A stretch of 64,000 nucleotides of DNA, taken from the NCBI GenBank assembly GCA_905221605.1, contig CAJNDS010002683.1, positions 62,001 to 126,000 on the forward strand, in the 5' to 3' direction. The notes under the pieces are model-generated. The model made no database searches and had not been told where the DNA came from. It saw only the letters and a list, made by a program, of their open reading frames with translations. Shown here piece after piece: positions 47,260 through 58,601 of this stretch (positions are counted from its first letter, which is position 1; each line of letters opens with the position of its first letter). Origin of the DNA: Symbiodinium natans (lineage: Eukaryota > Sar > Dinophyceae > Suessiales > Symbiodiniaceae). A program made the translations under genes and the position numbers.

Positions 47260-50200
47260 CTGAGTTGGGGGGCTGCGCCTCTTTAGGGCTTTATCGGCCT
47301 TATAGGGTCTGTAGGGTTCACAGGGCTTGCAGGGTGACGTAAGGGCTCAAAGGATTTGCAAGTTGAGAGTTTGAAGGCGTAGGGTGTGGGGATTACAGGG
47401 TTTTTAAGGCTTGCCGTGCTTGCAGGGTTTACAAAGGGTTTCAGGGTTGAAGGGATTCGAGGCCTAGGTTTGTGAAGAGAAGGCAGAGCAGCAAGTTTCT
47501 TGAGGGCTGCGCCGTGTGATCTCTTCCGTGTGACCTCTTCATGTTGCACGAATGCCTCGGAACCCTTGAGCCATGAGAGCCTTCGGGCATCAACGGTTTC
47601 ATGGCTTCGGGTTTGGTTCTACATGGTTCTACAACCGCGCGCACGCCAAATTCTGCATCTAAACCTGCAAGCCTATACTGGGCTTACACCCCAAACAAAC
47701 CACAAGTAATAGGGGTCGGAAAAACACACGCCGCGAACCTCCCTCTAAAATCCCCTGGACTTTGAACCTCCGACCCTGGTTGATTCCAGCCCTTGTGAGT
47801 GGCCTCTGGATTTTGTGTCGGTGCGGGGGGATATATAAGGGAATCCAAACCTTGAGGGAACGGAGAAAGGATTCGACTGGTGTGTCCTGCTTAGCCTGCA
47901 ACGGAAAAGATGTGTTGGGCTCTTATTAGTAGCGCTTGACCCTGCACCGCCTTCGCTGACCATGTTGGCACAAGAGCGGATGTTGGCACAAGAGTGGCAA
48001 AAGGAGGCGTCCTTACTTTGTTGCTGCTTCGGTCCTCGAGGAGATCGACTGCGTGGTAAGCCGCTCAAGTCGCCCTAGGCTCTAAACCCTGCACAAGCTT
48101 GCCTACCGACTGCCCAGATCCTCTCAACTCAAGATCTGCCATGGGTCGCATGGATTGAGCATGGACTTGCTGAGTGTGTCAGGAGCGCTCATGACAGCAA
48201 AAGCTGCAGATCAACCGGCGCGTCTCCCTTGCAAGCTCCCGGCACCCCGGACCCCTGTAAGCCTGATTTGAACTAGGTTTTGGGCCTGGCAACATTCCCA
48301 AATCGGTGCTCTAAACCCAATGAGGGAAAACAACGCATATGTCAAGGAACCCAGAACCAGGTCCCAGAAGAGTAGCCTTGGAATGTACCCTTGTTGGGGC
48401 TCGGCCCAAACAAATAGGAACGATATGCCCGGCTTTTGAAGAACCCTAAACCCTCAACCTCCTCTCACCTGCACCCCGAGCAAAGCGGAGCACGGGGGGT
48501 GGGCTGGACCTTTCTGTCGTTCGAACATCTCCACCAGTGACCTGAACTTGGCACACCCTCTCCCTACCTACAGAGCAGCAAAGGACAATGTAAGTTAAGG
48601 ACAACGAAGGGCGCATTGTCCGCTACTCTGTAGGTCAACCCTTTGCACCCCAAAAAGGAGTCCTAGGAGCTCAGCCCCCGGCTTCGGTGCTGCTTCGGGG
48701 ATGTAAAAAGGGCTTCTAGAGGGTTCAGGGTGTCTCGAGCATGGCCCCTCACTAGGCCCTACACCCCGGAGAGCCCCAAGAGTCCACGGGTCAGGGTTAT
48801 GACAGCAATCTTAAGGGCCTAAGCCCTGAAACCTTAGGGTGTAGGATTTACGGTTTGTAGGAGGGCTAGAGGTTGATTGCTTTCAGGGTCGTACGGTTTG
48901 TCACGAAAAGGACATTCACAGATTACACAAAGTTTGTGGATTTGGGGCTCTGGGCTCAGGATTTAGGGTCTTGCTGCAGTTTTAAACTGCTCTTCTGGAT
49001 GCAAGACCTGAAGCCCTCCGAACTCCGAAGCCCACAAGAAGCCCTCAACCCTGAACGTTGCACGAAGCACCTATGCGTGGCCTGGACTCGTAAATCCGAG
49101 GGCCTCAGGGTTTAGGGTGTAGGGTTTCGGGGTATTTCAGTTTGGTCTTGGGGCTCAAGGCGGCTTGGCGTATAGGGTTTTAGGGTTTGGGATTCCACCC
49201 GAAACCCTGAACACAGAAAAGCGGGCCGCGGGCTTGTGAGCTTGGCGCCCTTCTTCCACACCACCGGTGTTCGGATGGGAAAGTATATTGGAAACCTTGG
49301 CTTTACTCTAAGGCGTTTAGGGCGGCTTTGAAGGTTGAAGGTTTTCCTATATGAACTCTATAAGCCCTGCCTGGATATGGCCTTGCTTTGGGGCATAGGG
49401 CACAGGCTTTAGGGCTCACGGTTCAGGACTCAAGCAGTTTAGGGTTAAGGGTGCTTCAGGTCTGAACGTCCGGCAGGGGGCTTGTGTTAAGGGGCAATGT
49501 GACAAAGGCTTCAGTCGTGGCCAAGAGCAGTCACCCTTCCTAGTGGCAGGGCAAACCTACAGGCTTTGGAGCGAAGACTTCCGAGCTTCAACCAGAACAC
49601 TTGGGGGGAGGGGGGCCTTGTCCAACTCTTTGAGCACTTTGTGAGACACCTTGAAGTAAAAGACCCTCACAAGCTCAGGCTCAACCCCACTTCTCTCCCC
49701 CGTTTCCGGTTTGGGAATTTGGGGGGTTTGGGGCCACGGGCTTGAATCATTGGCACGTCGGCACACCGAGGCTCCATGCCCAGAAACCTTACCATGACCC
49801 ACCCTAGGCCGCCTAGGCCCCGAAACCCTCCACCCAAGAGGCTGAAAGAAGGAACATCCGCTCTGAGAGGCCGAATCTTAAACCAAGCTGAGAAGGCCGC
49901 CAGGAAAACATGCCCTCAGAGTACGACTCTGGATTGATGGACACGCTGAGGCCTCATATAGAGGCGCAGTTCACTACCCTTGGTATGATGTGTAGTGTTG
50001 TGACCAGCATTCTTTAGGGCTAAGTATTGCAAAAGTCCAAGCCCTAAACCCCACAATACGTTTGTAATGGTTCTGCTGATGAAAGCATCAAAAGCAATCA
50101 CGGTTGAGGCTTGCAGACTCAGCCTACACTGGGCAGGCTCGGGGAGCCTTCGATTTACTGGCCTCTTGGGGTGGCACGGTATGGGGCTTGGGGTTCGTAG

Positions 50201-50930
50201 GGGTTGCCGAGGGTTTGCAAGGGTTTGGGTGTCCTGTTCCAGGATTTCGTCTTGTTTGCTTCTCAAGACCCAGTTTCGCCCCGAAATTCTGAGATTCTGA
50301 TGCCCCAGTTGTCACGTGCAGAGAATCTTCCAGAATGGAAAAGGCTCAAGCGGACGGGGATCTATTTTGGGATGCCCTGATTGCGCAACCTTTAACCTGG
50401 AACTGGTCACCTTCACATGATATGCCCTAGAATGGGCCATTGAGCAGGCTTCAAAGAACATGCGCAGTTGGAATCAGCCTAGCGTGCTTCCTACAGTGCG
50501 ACCTGTTCCTTAAAGGAAAGGAAGAGCTGAGCCCTATCCATTGTTCGTCCCAGGGCCCAGAAACGTATATAACATTTCCCAAGGTTTCTAGGATGGTGGT
50601 CATATATGGCCCGCTGCATGGTCGGTCACACTCCTTCAATGAACCCTGGGGCGCTCAAACCCAAAACCCTCAAATTCCAGTTCTAAAAACCGCTGCCGGC
50701 CTGCGTAAAGCTCGCAGTGGAAGTAGCCAGCGAATCCGTGCACCAAGGAGTCAACCTCTTGCTCACCAGTCATGAAATCGAAGGGCACATATAGGCTACT
50801 TCAGGTAAGGAAGGCTTCACAGGCAAATGAGCTTCTGAATGCTCGGGGGGTCTTTGATGGTCTTGCGGTTGAGCTTTGTGGCTGAACGACAGCTTTCCCC
50901 CCAGTCTCATGCCTAGAGGCGAGCCTTCTC
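47260..50930. other. Telomere-like background with scattered exon candidates
   Basis: Minus islands with good protein character: 48556-48490 (AKFRSLVEMFERQKGP) and 49290-49235 (FPIRTPVVWKKGAKLTS). Plus islands near 48990-49100 and 50440-50775 are open but equivocal. TTTAGGG-type words occur at 49100-49200. No recognised gene. Confidence 0.3.
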
Positions 50931-51021
50931 CGCTTCATGGCGGGCTCTGACAGCAACCGCTCGACCCCCTGGCCAGCTGCCGGCCTGCAACGGCGAACGC
51001 ACAGCGTCCACGTGGCCCCGG

Positions 51022-52165
51022 TCAACGCACATCCTTGTCGGCGCGGGCCTCCACCAGCAACCGCACCACTTCAACATGGCCCTGAGCAACTGCGTGCATC
51101 AGGGCTGTTCTGCCGGTGTTGTCGGACAAGTCCTTCTCGGCGCCGGCCTCCACCAGCAATCGTGCGAATTCAACATGGCCCGCATCAGCTGCGACCATCA
51201 GGGGAGTGGTGCCATCCTTTGTGGCTGTGTCCTTGTCGGCGCTGGCCTCCACCAGCAGGAGCGCGATTTCAACATGGCCATTGCAAGCTGCGCAAAACAG
51301 GGCAGTGGCGCCCTCCTTATAAGTGGCTATCTCCTTGTCGGCGCAGGCCTCCACCAGCAATCGTGCGACCTCGACACGGCCATTGAAAGCTGCGACCATC
51401 AGGGCTGTGGTGCCGTGGTTGTTAGCTACGTTCTTGTCGGCACCGGCCTCCGCCAGCAATCGTGCGACTTCAACATGCCCCGCCACGGCTGCGAGCATCA
51501 GGGCTGTATCTCCATCGTTGTCGGCTACCTCCTTGTCGGCACCGGCCTCCAACAACCAACGCGCGACTTCCACGTGGCCCCTGGCCGCTGCGAACATCAG
51601 GGCTGTGTTACCATCGTTGCTGGTCACGCCCTTGTCAGCACCGGCCTCCACCAGTAATCGCGCGACTGCAACGTGGCCACGCTCAGATGCGCATAGAAGG
51701 GATGTGTGACCAGCTATGGCCACATTTGGGTCCAGGGGCAACTGCAGCATGGCCTCGACCTGGAGGTTTCCCCCAACTTAAGGGTCCTTGGGGTCCTCAC
51801 CACGGTATACGCAGTTCTTATTTCGGATTTCCGCCTAGCTGCGCCTAGCTGCACTGTTCTAGCTGTCACCCCGTCAACGAAACCCCTGCCTTGTCCACTG
51901 AGCCATTTCTGGCAGCATCCATGAGCTCGTCTGCTTCTGTCTGCGAAGTGCTGGAATACGAAAGTAGCACCAGTTGAAGGTCCTGGGGCGAGTCGAGCTT
52001 CTCAGCATCATCCAGGTTGCTGCCGTGGAGGATGAGCCTCTGCCTGAAGCGCGGAGGCAGGCCGTGCAGCTTGTGCAAGCGCTGCTTCATTCCCCTCACG
52101 CTGCTCACTTCCTCCACAAGCATGGCTGCCACCTCTTCACCAGAGAGTCTACGGATATGCAGCAT
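51022..52165 (-). CDS. Ubiquitin-like domain plus ankyrin-repeat protein
   Basis: Exon 1 (52165-51890, 92 codons) starts MLHIRRLSGEEVAAM and encodes a ubiquitin-like domain: LVEEVSSVRGMKQRLHKLHG, then RFRQRLILHGSNLDDAEKL and DLQLVLL. It ends ADELMDAARNGSVDK. Exon 2 (51759-51022) encodes VEAMLQLPLDPNVAIAGHT and then seven ankyrin repeats of 33 residues (DGNTALMFAAARGHVEVAR..LLEAGADKEVADN type). The 130-nt intron is GC-AG (GACAAG|GCAGGG, CTCCAG|GTCGAG). The total is 337 residues. This UBL-ankyrin layout is common in dinoflagellates; it suggests a protein-interaction adaptor, possibly linked to ubiquitin pathways. After the stop (TGA, 51022) a frame-shifted remnant (GHVDAVR, to about 50930) looks like a decayed further repeat, so the original gene may have been longer. 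Confidence 0.9.
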
Positions 52166-52319
52166 CCTGCTCGGACGAAGCACCCTTGAGCTACAGCTAG
52201 ACAACGTGCAGCAATTCAGAGGAAGCCAAAATGCCTTCACAGCCAGATGCACAAGCTACATGCAGCATAGAAGAAGGAGCAGGAGCAGTAGAAAATACGA
52301 CTAGGTAGATTACTTGCCA

Positions 52320-52450
52320 CATCGGTCTGGTCCCTCCAAATGGGGGGGGGGGGGGGGGGGGGGGGGGGAGGGGGGGGGGGGGGGAGGCGGGGGGGGAGGC
52401 GGGGGGGAGGCGGGGGGGGGTAACTGCGACAGCCTTTGAGGTTTGAAGAC
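52320..52450. repeat. Long G-run with GGA interruptions
   Basis: About 85 bp of nearly pure G (52341-52420) with repeats of GGGAGGCGGG at its end, just upstream of the UBL-ankyrin start on its strand. Confidence 0.95.
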
Positions 52451-53220
52451 GACCCGACAAATACTCCCGAACACTATAAATGTCTAGGCAAAGAAACCGC
52501 CTCCAAACCTCAAACCCTAGACCCTAAGACCCTGAGACCCTGGACCCTTATGACCCCTGATTGTACTTGAACCTCCGCACTCCGAAGTCCGAGTGCCTGG
52601 TCCTAGACTCGGAAGTAGGGTGGGCATTCGGGGACCCCAGGCGCAACCTCAACACCTCAACGCCATGAGCCCTAACACCCTGGGACGCCCTAAACTGGCC
52701 AAGGCAGAGCAGGCCTCGGAGGTAAATTCAATCTGGGCATACCTGCTGGCTTTACTTCTGAGGACCATGGGTGGTTCAAACAGAAAGTGGGAGTACCTCA
52801 GAGTGCCTCAATGAAACGGGGATGTAGTAGATCCCGAAGCCGCCCAAGGCCCATAGGCCGCATGAGGCTGGCAGCTTCATAATCGAGACACCGTAGGGCC
52901 CTTGCTCAGGGTTTTTCCAGTTTTGACAACTATGTAATCTGCAAGCTGCACCCAAATTGGGATCACCTTCCGGGTACTTGCTTATCTCGGAATCTCGCTT
53001 GCAGAAGGGCCAACCCACCAAGGGACCCAAAGAAGACCCAAAAATGTGAAGAGTGCATAACGGCCGCCAATACTGAAGTCTTCGTTCGGTCTCTGGCCGC
53101 ACGGATGCACTGGCAACATGGACTCAATCACCCTTCTGCCATGGATGCCTAATCCTTGCCACAGGCGACGTCTGTAACCCCGTGAGATTCCGGCACCAAA
53201 GGGTGAACGCACCGAGTGAG
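52450..53220. other. No gene recognised
   Basis: Telomere-like words at 52505-52560; the rest is unique sequence. Minus frames of 76-108 codons overlap but lack clear bias. Confidence 0.4.
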
Positions 53221-53227
53221 GCCCGTG

Positions 53228-53706
53228 ATGCTTTCAAAGACTGAAGCCGGAAAGGCTCAGAGCAAGAAAAGACGGGTGCCCCACACGCGGGCCGAGGTTC
53301 CGTTTAAGAAGAAGAAGAAGAAGGAAAAAAAAAAAAACGCAGACACATGTGAAACGTTCTCCGTTCAAAAACACCTCAAAAACACCACGCAGGCCAAGTT
53401 TTTCAAAGGGTTCAAAGAGGCAATGAACAATTTCGGCTGCCAGCGAAGGACGAGAAGGACCCTTCGAACACACTGCTACCGGGTACCGAAGCCTTCAAAG
53501 TCGAGAAACGTCTCGCAGCGGCGTACATGCCGCTCGCCAAGAACAAGGCTTTGGGGCCATCAATCAAGCTTCACTTTGCCATCTTCGGTGCTGAGCAGAG
53601 GTCCCAAACAAAAATCATGGTAAGGTTAGCTGGAACAGCACATGGACCGTTCAACCTGCAAGTGGACTTCGGGGTGCAAACGCTTCACATGCAGTGTTTG
53701 GCATGA
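53228..53706 (+). CDS. Unrecognised gene with poly-Lys tract, frame change
   Basis: A first frame starts ATG at 53228 (MLSKTEAGKAQSKKRRVP), passes a Lys tract (about 53310-53336) and reads NTTQAKFFKGFKEAMNNFG to about 53440. A second frame then runs to TGA at 53706: AKDEKDPSNTLLPGTEAFK, KRLAAAYMPLAKNKALGPS, IKLHFAIFGAEQRSQTKIM and GPFNLQVDFGVQTLHMQC. The second part is strongly protein-like and the reverse strand is closed. The frames meet with no room for an intron, so there is either a single-base frameshift near 53440 or the first frame is spurious. A possible GT donor (ATG|GTAAGG, 53621) lies inside the second frame. No family recognised. Confidence 0.5.
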
Positions 53707-53944
53707 AGCCAAAGAATCCCCAAACCATGAACTTTAACCTCCACCCCCAGCCTCCCTAGGTCACAAGTCCTGCAGTTTGAGATTAATTAACAGGGATTCA
53801 CGGCACTGGGTTTAGGGTTTAGAGCAACTTAAGGTTACAAGTGTCCTAAGCACGACAACGGTCCGGAAACCTCCGACCCAAACCCCCGAACCGCACCTAT
53901 CGTTGTTGGTCAGCTGCCAGTTCGGGTGCGAAAACTCGAAGCAC

Positions 53945-54245
53945 TTCCTGAAAAAGATGGGTGAATATCACAATATCATAAGGTTATACTACAATGGTAC
54001 GGTGCAGTTAACATAGCTAATAAGAAAAACACAATAGTCAAAGAGATAAGAATATAGCAAAATAATAACGTAAAAAAACATATGAATATATTCTCTTAAC
54101 AAACTGATTCATATTAATATCACCAAGATAGCACAAGTTATATGATTGCATTGTAATGATACTGTTGCACAATCATCTGAGAATATGTTTGCGAAAATAA
54201 GATTTGTATATTAACAAACTTATTCGAAAGATGTTAATCAAACAG
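53945..54245. other. AT-rich island
   Basis: About 300 bp of strongly AT-rich sequence, the largest such island here, with two related words (ttaacaaactgattcatattaat and attaacaaacttattcgaaagatgttaat). No ORF. It lies 3' of the plus-strand gene at 53228-53706. Confidence 0.6.
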
Positions 54246-54249
54246 TGCC

Positions 54250-55270
54250 TCTGGGGTTTGGGGATTAGGGTGCAGGCAACAGTGTTGGGTTGAGGCAGTT
54301 GGGGTTGAGGGCGTCACTTCGAGCTTTAAGCTTCCATTGAGTGTGAAGCCTAGGACTTGCTACACGCATCGCACCCCAGGCTTGAACCTAAGCTTTGCAG
54401 GTGCAGCTCACGCGGGAGAGTTGCAGGGATGTTGAGCTTGCGAGGCCTGATTGTATCACTTTGTGCTGGAACGCAGTCCTTTGGAGCCCAGCAGTGAACC
54501 CCACGCCACAAAACAACGACCACAAACCACGATACCCTAAAGAGGTACCGTATCAAGGCCCGGTCTCCCCATCCTGGGGAGCCTAAACCATGAACTCGCT
54601 AAGCCAGGAGGGGAGAAGTCCGAGCCAGGGGGATCATTCGGGTTAGGTTGCCCGGGCGGCTTGGTTTGCGTAGGATTTGCGGGCCTGTGTGCAGGGCTTG
54701 TGGAACCCACATTCATCAACGCAAAGAACTGCGGCAACAAGGGACGTCTCGGGCGGCGACTGGATATCTGTCGTGGGGTAAAACGCCTGATGAAACTTGA
54801 CGACGTACCTTAGATTTGGCAGCTTGGCTTTCGAGTTTGAGGCTTAAAGGGTGTACCTGAAACTCCATCTACCTACTATTTGACGGGGTTTTGACCTATT
54901 TTGGGAACCGTTACGAGCACAACCTACTGGTTTTATGAGGATTTGGGATTGCAAGTAATCGATTCGGGGCTGAGTGTGGAGTGAAGGTTTCGGATCTGGG
55001 GATGGCAATGGAGTGAGGCATGAGTCACGCTCAACCCTTGCACCACCCGACCACGCCTCCCACAGAAAAAAGAAAACAACAAGAAATTGGAAAGACGCGA
55101 GTTTTGGGCGTGTGTATATATATATATAGATATTGATATTTATTTATTTCTTTATAGGTTTCGAGGAATTTGCAGTCTGATAAGGCTTCGGGTTGAGCAC
55201 TCGGGGTTTAAAGCCAAAGTTCTGACCCTGAGCCCTGCACACCCACAGTCGTCTTGACCTTTGACCTTGT
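54250..55270. other. No firm gene
   Basis: Mixed sequence with a (TA)n tract at 55112-55130 and few telomere-like words. Frames of about 65 codons are equivocal. Confidence 0.35.
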
Positions 55271-55272
55271 GT

Positions 55273-55397
55273 TCACGAGGCTCCCGGCGCAGTCTCAAAG
55301 TGCGCAAGGTCGTTGTAATTCTTGACATCGTTCCACAACTTGTGGGTGGTCACCTCGAGTCGGGTGAACCGCTGTCCTTGAGATTCCTTGAGAAGCC
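55273..55397 (-). CDS. Candidate last exon, unrecognised
   Basis: After ATCCAG|GG the minus frame reads LLKESQGQRFTRLEVTTHK and LWNDVKNYNDLAHFETAP, ending TGA at 55273; 2 + 123 nt. About 70% G/C third positions on minus against about half on plus. No family recognised. Confidence 0.38.
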
Positions 55398-55526
55398 CTG
55401 GATGTCTGAAACCCTCCAGGCATATGGCAAGCCCAATGCCCTAAACCCTCTGTGAACCCAGATCTCCCACCTCCGCACCTCAACTCTCCTACACCTCGCA
55501 ACGCTACAGGCCTAGGCCTGCAATCC

Positions 55527-55643
55527 CAAATGTGGCGAGGTGCACAGCACTCCGGGGGCGCGGCAGGTGTCAAGTACGACGTGTACTTGGACGGGATGCA
55601 GGACTGGCGCAGCCGGATTCCGCTGGGCCAAGTCGGTTGCTAA
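55527..55643 (+). CDS. Candidate exon, unrecognised
   Basis: The plus frame MWRGAQHSGGAAGVKYDVYL through DGMQDWRSRIPLGQVGC ends TAA at 55643, with a G/C-rich third position. The strand differs from the exon at 55273-55397, so these are different genes or one call is wrong. Confidence 0.35.
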   Translation, partial: QMWRGAQHSGGAAGVKYDVYLDGMQDWRSRIPLGQVGC

Positions 55644-55979
55644 ACGGTGTTGCCTTAAGTCGGGTGACGTTGCAACATTGTGAAAGTTTAAAGAAGGCCG
55701 CAGCCCAGGCTGTACAAAAACCCCCTGAGCCCTAAACACTACTACACCACACCTTCCAGAGACGCAACGGCGTAACCCGTGAGCCGGACTGCCCAGCTAC
55801 CATCCGATCCCACGATGCTGATGACGCCGAAGCCTCGAACTCCGTGCCTTCAACGTGTCGGTTCTCGATTTGCCATCTTATTGGGTGCCCGAAAAACGAA
55901 ACAGGAAAAGAACAAAGAACCCTACTCAAGGGCCAAAACCCAAAAACTAACCCCAAAGCACCGAGGTCCATAACCCCCC

Positions 55980-56540
55980 CCCCCCAAAGCCCTGAACCCC
56001 TAACCCCCAAAGCCCGAAACCCCCGAAAACTCAGAAGTCTACCTGCAGGTGCTCTCCACCTTATATGCCCTACCCTATTGTTGGTGCACATGAAACTTTT
56101 ACTCCATCTAGGGATAGAAGGCCCGGGAGCCCGCGCCCCGTCGGACGCCAAAAAACGCTGGGCACCTCAGCAAAAGGGGAGCTGTGTGGGCTCCAAACTT
56201 CGCATTCCTAAAGTTATATTGGGCTGCCGTAGAAAGCCTTCAGGTTGAAGGGCTTTGGGCCGTTGCTTCTCGCCCCTCCTCCTTGAAAGCGCCCCTTCAG
56301 CGCAGCAGCGCAGCAGGGGGCCCCGACCATCCAGGCACTCAGGGCTCAACCTCGGCTTCGTCATCAGGGAACATGTGAGGGGGTTGAGGTGTTTGGGGGT
56401 TCATGGTTTCATGGTTTTAAGGGTTACAGGGTTCAGGGTTTTAGGGTTTTAGGGGTTTACGAGTTTGGGGTTTAGGGGTTTAGGAGTTTAGGGATTTGGG
56501 GACTTGGGCTCAGAGTTTACGGCCTTGTGTTTTCAAACGC
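55980..56540. repeat. C-run and telomere-like repeats
   Basis: A C-run at 55974-55984, then CCCTAA-type words, and GGGTTT/TTTAGGG words at 56380-56500. Nothing else recognised. Confidence 0.5.
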
Positions 56541-56550
56541 TTGTTTCAAG

Positions 56551-56850
56551 GAAGCAACGCGACACCACCATGGCCAACAAGATGCCCGGGATTTCATTGA
56601 TCTCTATGCTGGGTTGGCACAAGTGCTCTATGCCTGTGGCATCTAATTCCCACGGAAAAAATCTGCCTCGCCTGATGAGTGGCATGCCACCTGCCAAGTG
56701 CATCTGCTCACAACACAGCCCCTTGCGGTCAGCCTTGGATTTCGCAAGTCAGGGCACTTCCTCACCCCTTTCATACCCCCCAAACTTGCGGACTTTGAAG
56801 GAAACCCCTCATTCCTGAGCGGCGTCCCGGAGATCGACGGCAGCCATTAG
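56551..56850 (+). CDS. Candidate two-exon gene fragment, unrecognised
   Basis: Exon 56551-56638 (after TTTCAAG|G) reads HGQQDARDFIDLYAGLAQVL and ends in phase 1 at TGTG|GC. Exon 56753-56850 (after GTCAG|GG) supplies the two missing bases and reads HFLTPFIPPKLADFEGNPS, then FLSGVPEIDGSH and TAG. The phases match exactly through a 114-nt GC-AG intron, and the junction codon is Gly. No family recognised; the 5' part is missing. The frame listed by ATG (56504-56818) is a different, less convincing one. Confidence 0.45.
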
Positions 56851-56859
56851 AGAACCAAA

Positions 56860-58600
56860 GAACCAAACAGAGTGCCACAGGTGTCCTGGATCTCTATAAA
56901 GCTGCAGAGAGGAAGTTGAAATTAGGGGTTTGGGCATCGGGCTTGACAGTTCAGAAACTTTTTTGGAGGGGCTCTAGGGATTTTCGGCTGAGGGTTTGCA
57001 AGAGATTTGTGGGTGAGGGTTGGCAGAGAATTAGGACTTGAGGGTGTTGGGGCTTCGGGGCTAGATTCTAAGTCTGAAGGTTTTGCACCCTTCCTTAAAG
57101 ACCTCAGATGTTTTAAGGTTGCGGGCTCACCAGCGCAGGGATTCAGAGTTGGGTGGCAAGGTGCTTGTGACGAGCGGCATGCTATGAGCGCCGGCTGCTT
57201 TAGAACTTAAGAAGGAGCCGTCGCGGTCCAAATATCTGCTCGCAGGCCCAGGGCCATGGCTTCACAAGCTGCTTTGACAGTTCTTCTTGAAGCCTTGGAG
57301 GGTCTGGAGATTTGAATTGATCGTTAACCCCAAGCCTTTTGTTCTGATCCAAACCCTGAAATCCACGAATCGATAGCCCTAAGACCTAAGCACAAAACCT
57401 CTGAAACATGCCTTTTCTACATCCACCTACACTCAAAAAGTCAATAAGTGAAAACCCATAAGATGTATAACAAGCAAACACATACGATCCAAAAAGGTCC
57501 ATGACCTGGTTGGGGACGCAAAAAAAGCCCTAAACCCGGAGGCCCTCAGCCGCGTGGCTCGTTGTCGCCGAAGGAGCCCAGCAGCTCGGAGATGATCAGA
57601 TCCGCCTCAGGGGTTCTCAGCATATGCTTAGTTAGGGTTTTGGGGGTTGAGGTTCAGGGGCAAGGGTCTTGGGGTTTCCCGTTATTTCTTAAGATCCTTG
57701 GCGGCGTATGGACAGGGTACCTTGAATCTTTTAAACACGCCTAGTTAGGGCCTAGTTCCAATGGCGGCACAAAGACGGGCTGGCAACAACACAAATGCAT
57801 CACACGATATCATAATAAGGGTACCTTGTGTAAGGCCCTTCGGATTGTCGTCATGCTCGGCGAAAGCTGCAAAGACACCTCCTTTTCCGCACCACGTGCA
57901 TGAGGGGTAGAGGGTTTGGCGCCGGGGTCTGTACAGAGCGGATTTGGAGATGTTCGCCTTGGGCGACGGCCTCGCAAAACTGAACAACTTTCCTTTCCCG
58001 GCACCGCTGTGCCCGCTCAGGGCACCACGATCCAAGCCTCGGGACCAGCCAGCGCAGTGTCTGCGCCACTGCTCCGGCCAGTGCTGCTTGGGTGTATAAG
58101 GGTTTGTCAGGCACGAACCCATTGCCGCAGCAAGGGCCCTGCCAACCAGCTCCGAGGAGCCAAAACTCAACGAATTCTGTATCGTCGAAGGCCCTTCAGG
58201 CCCCACTAAACGGTTCCATCCGAAGAAGGAAGAAAATCTGCCACCTCTTTAGGACGAAGGGCAGGCTGCAGCAGCTTAGACCCCCATAGTCTTGGCGTTC
58301 GCTCCCTCATCCTTCTCTGCCTGACATGCTTGCATACGCTTGCGCACGAAAAACCGGCAAGGCTGAATGCCTGAAACATGCTCAGAACCCTGACATGTTG
58401 GCAAGGCAACACCTCTAACCCTCAATCGGAGTCCCTACTAAACTACAGCTGCCAGGTCTGCCGGTGTCCTTGGACTTCTCGAGATTGATCAAATCAGGCT
58501 GCTCTGGGCTCAGCCCCTGGCAGGGCAACTACCAGTGCTCTCAGCTTTGGGGATTGGGGGGCAGGGGTTTGACTGCAAAACTAAGGCTCCTAAAGCTACT
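56860..58600. other. Telomere-like repeats, equivocal frames
   Basis: Short TTTAGGG-like words (56900-57010, 57630-57670). The minus strand at 58206-57745 has overlapping open frames (FARPSPKANISKSALYRP and VVQFCEAVAQGEHLQIRS) that may hold exons, unresolved. Confidence 0.35.
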
Positions 58601-58601
58601 C

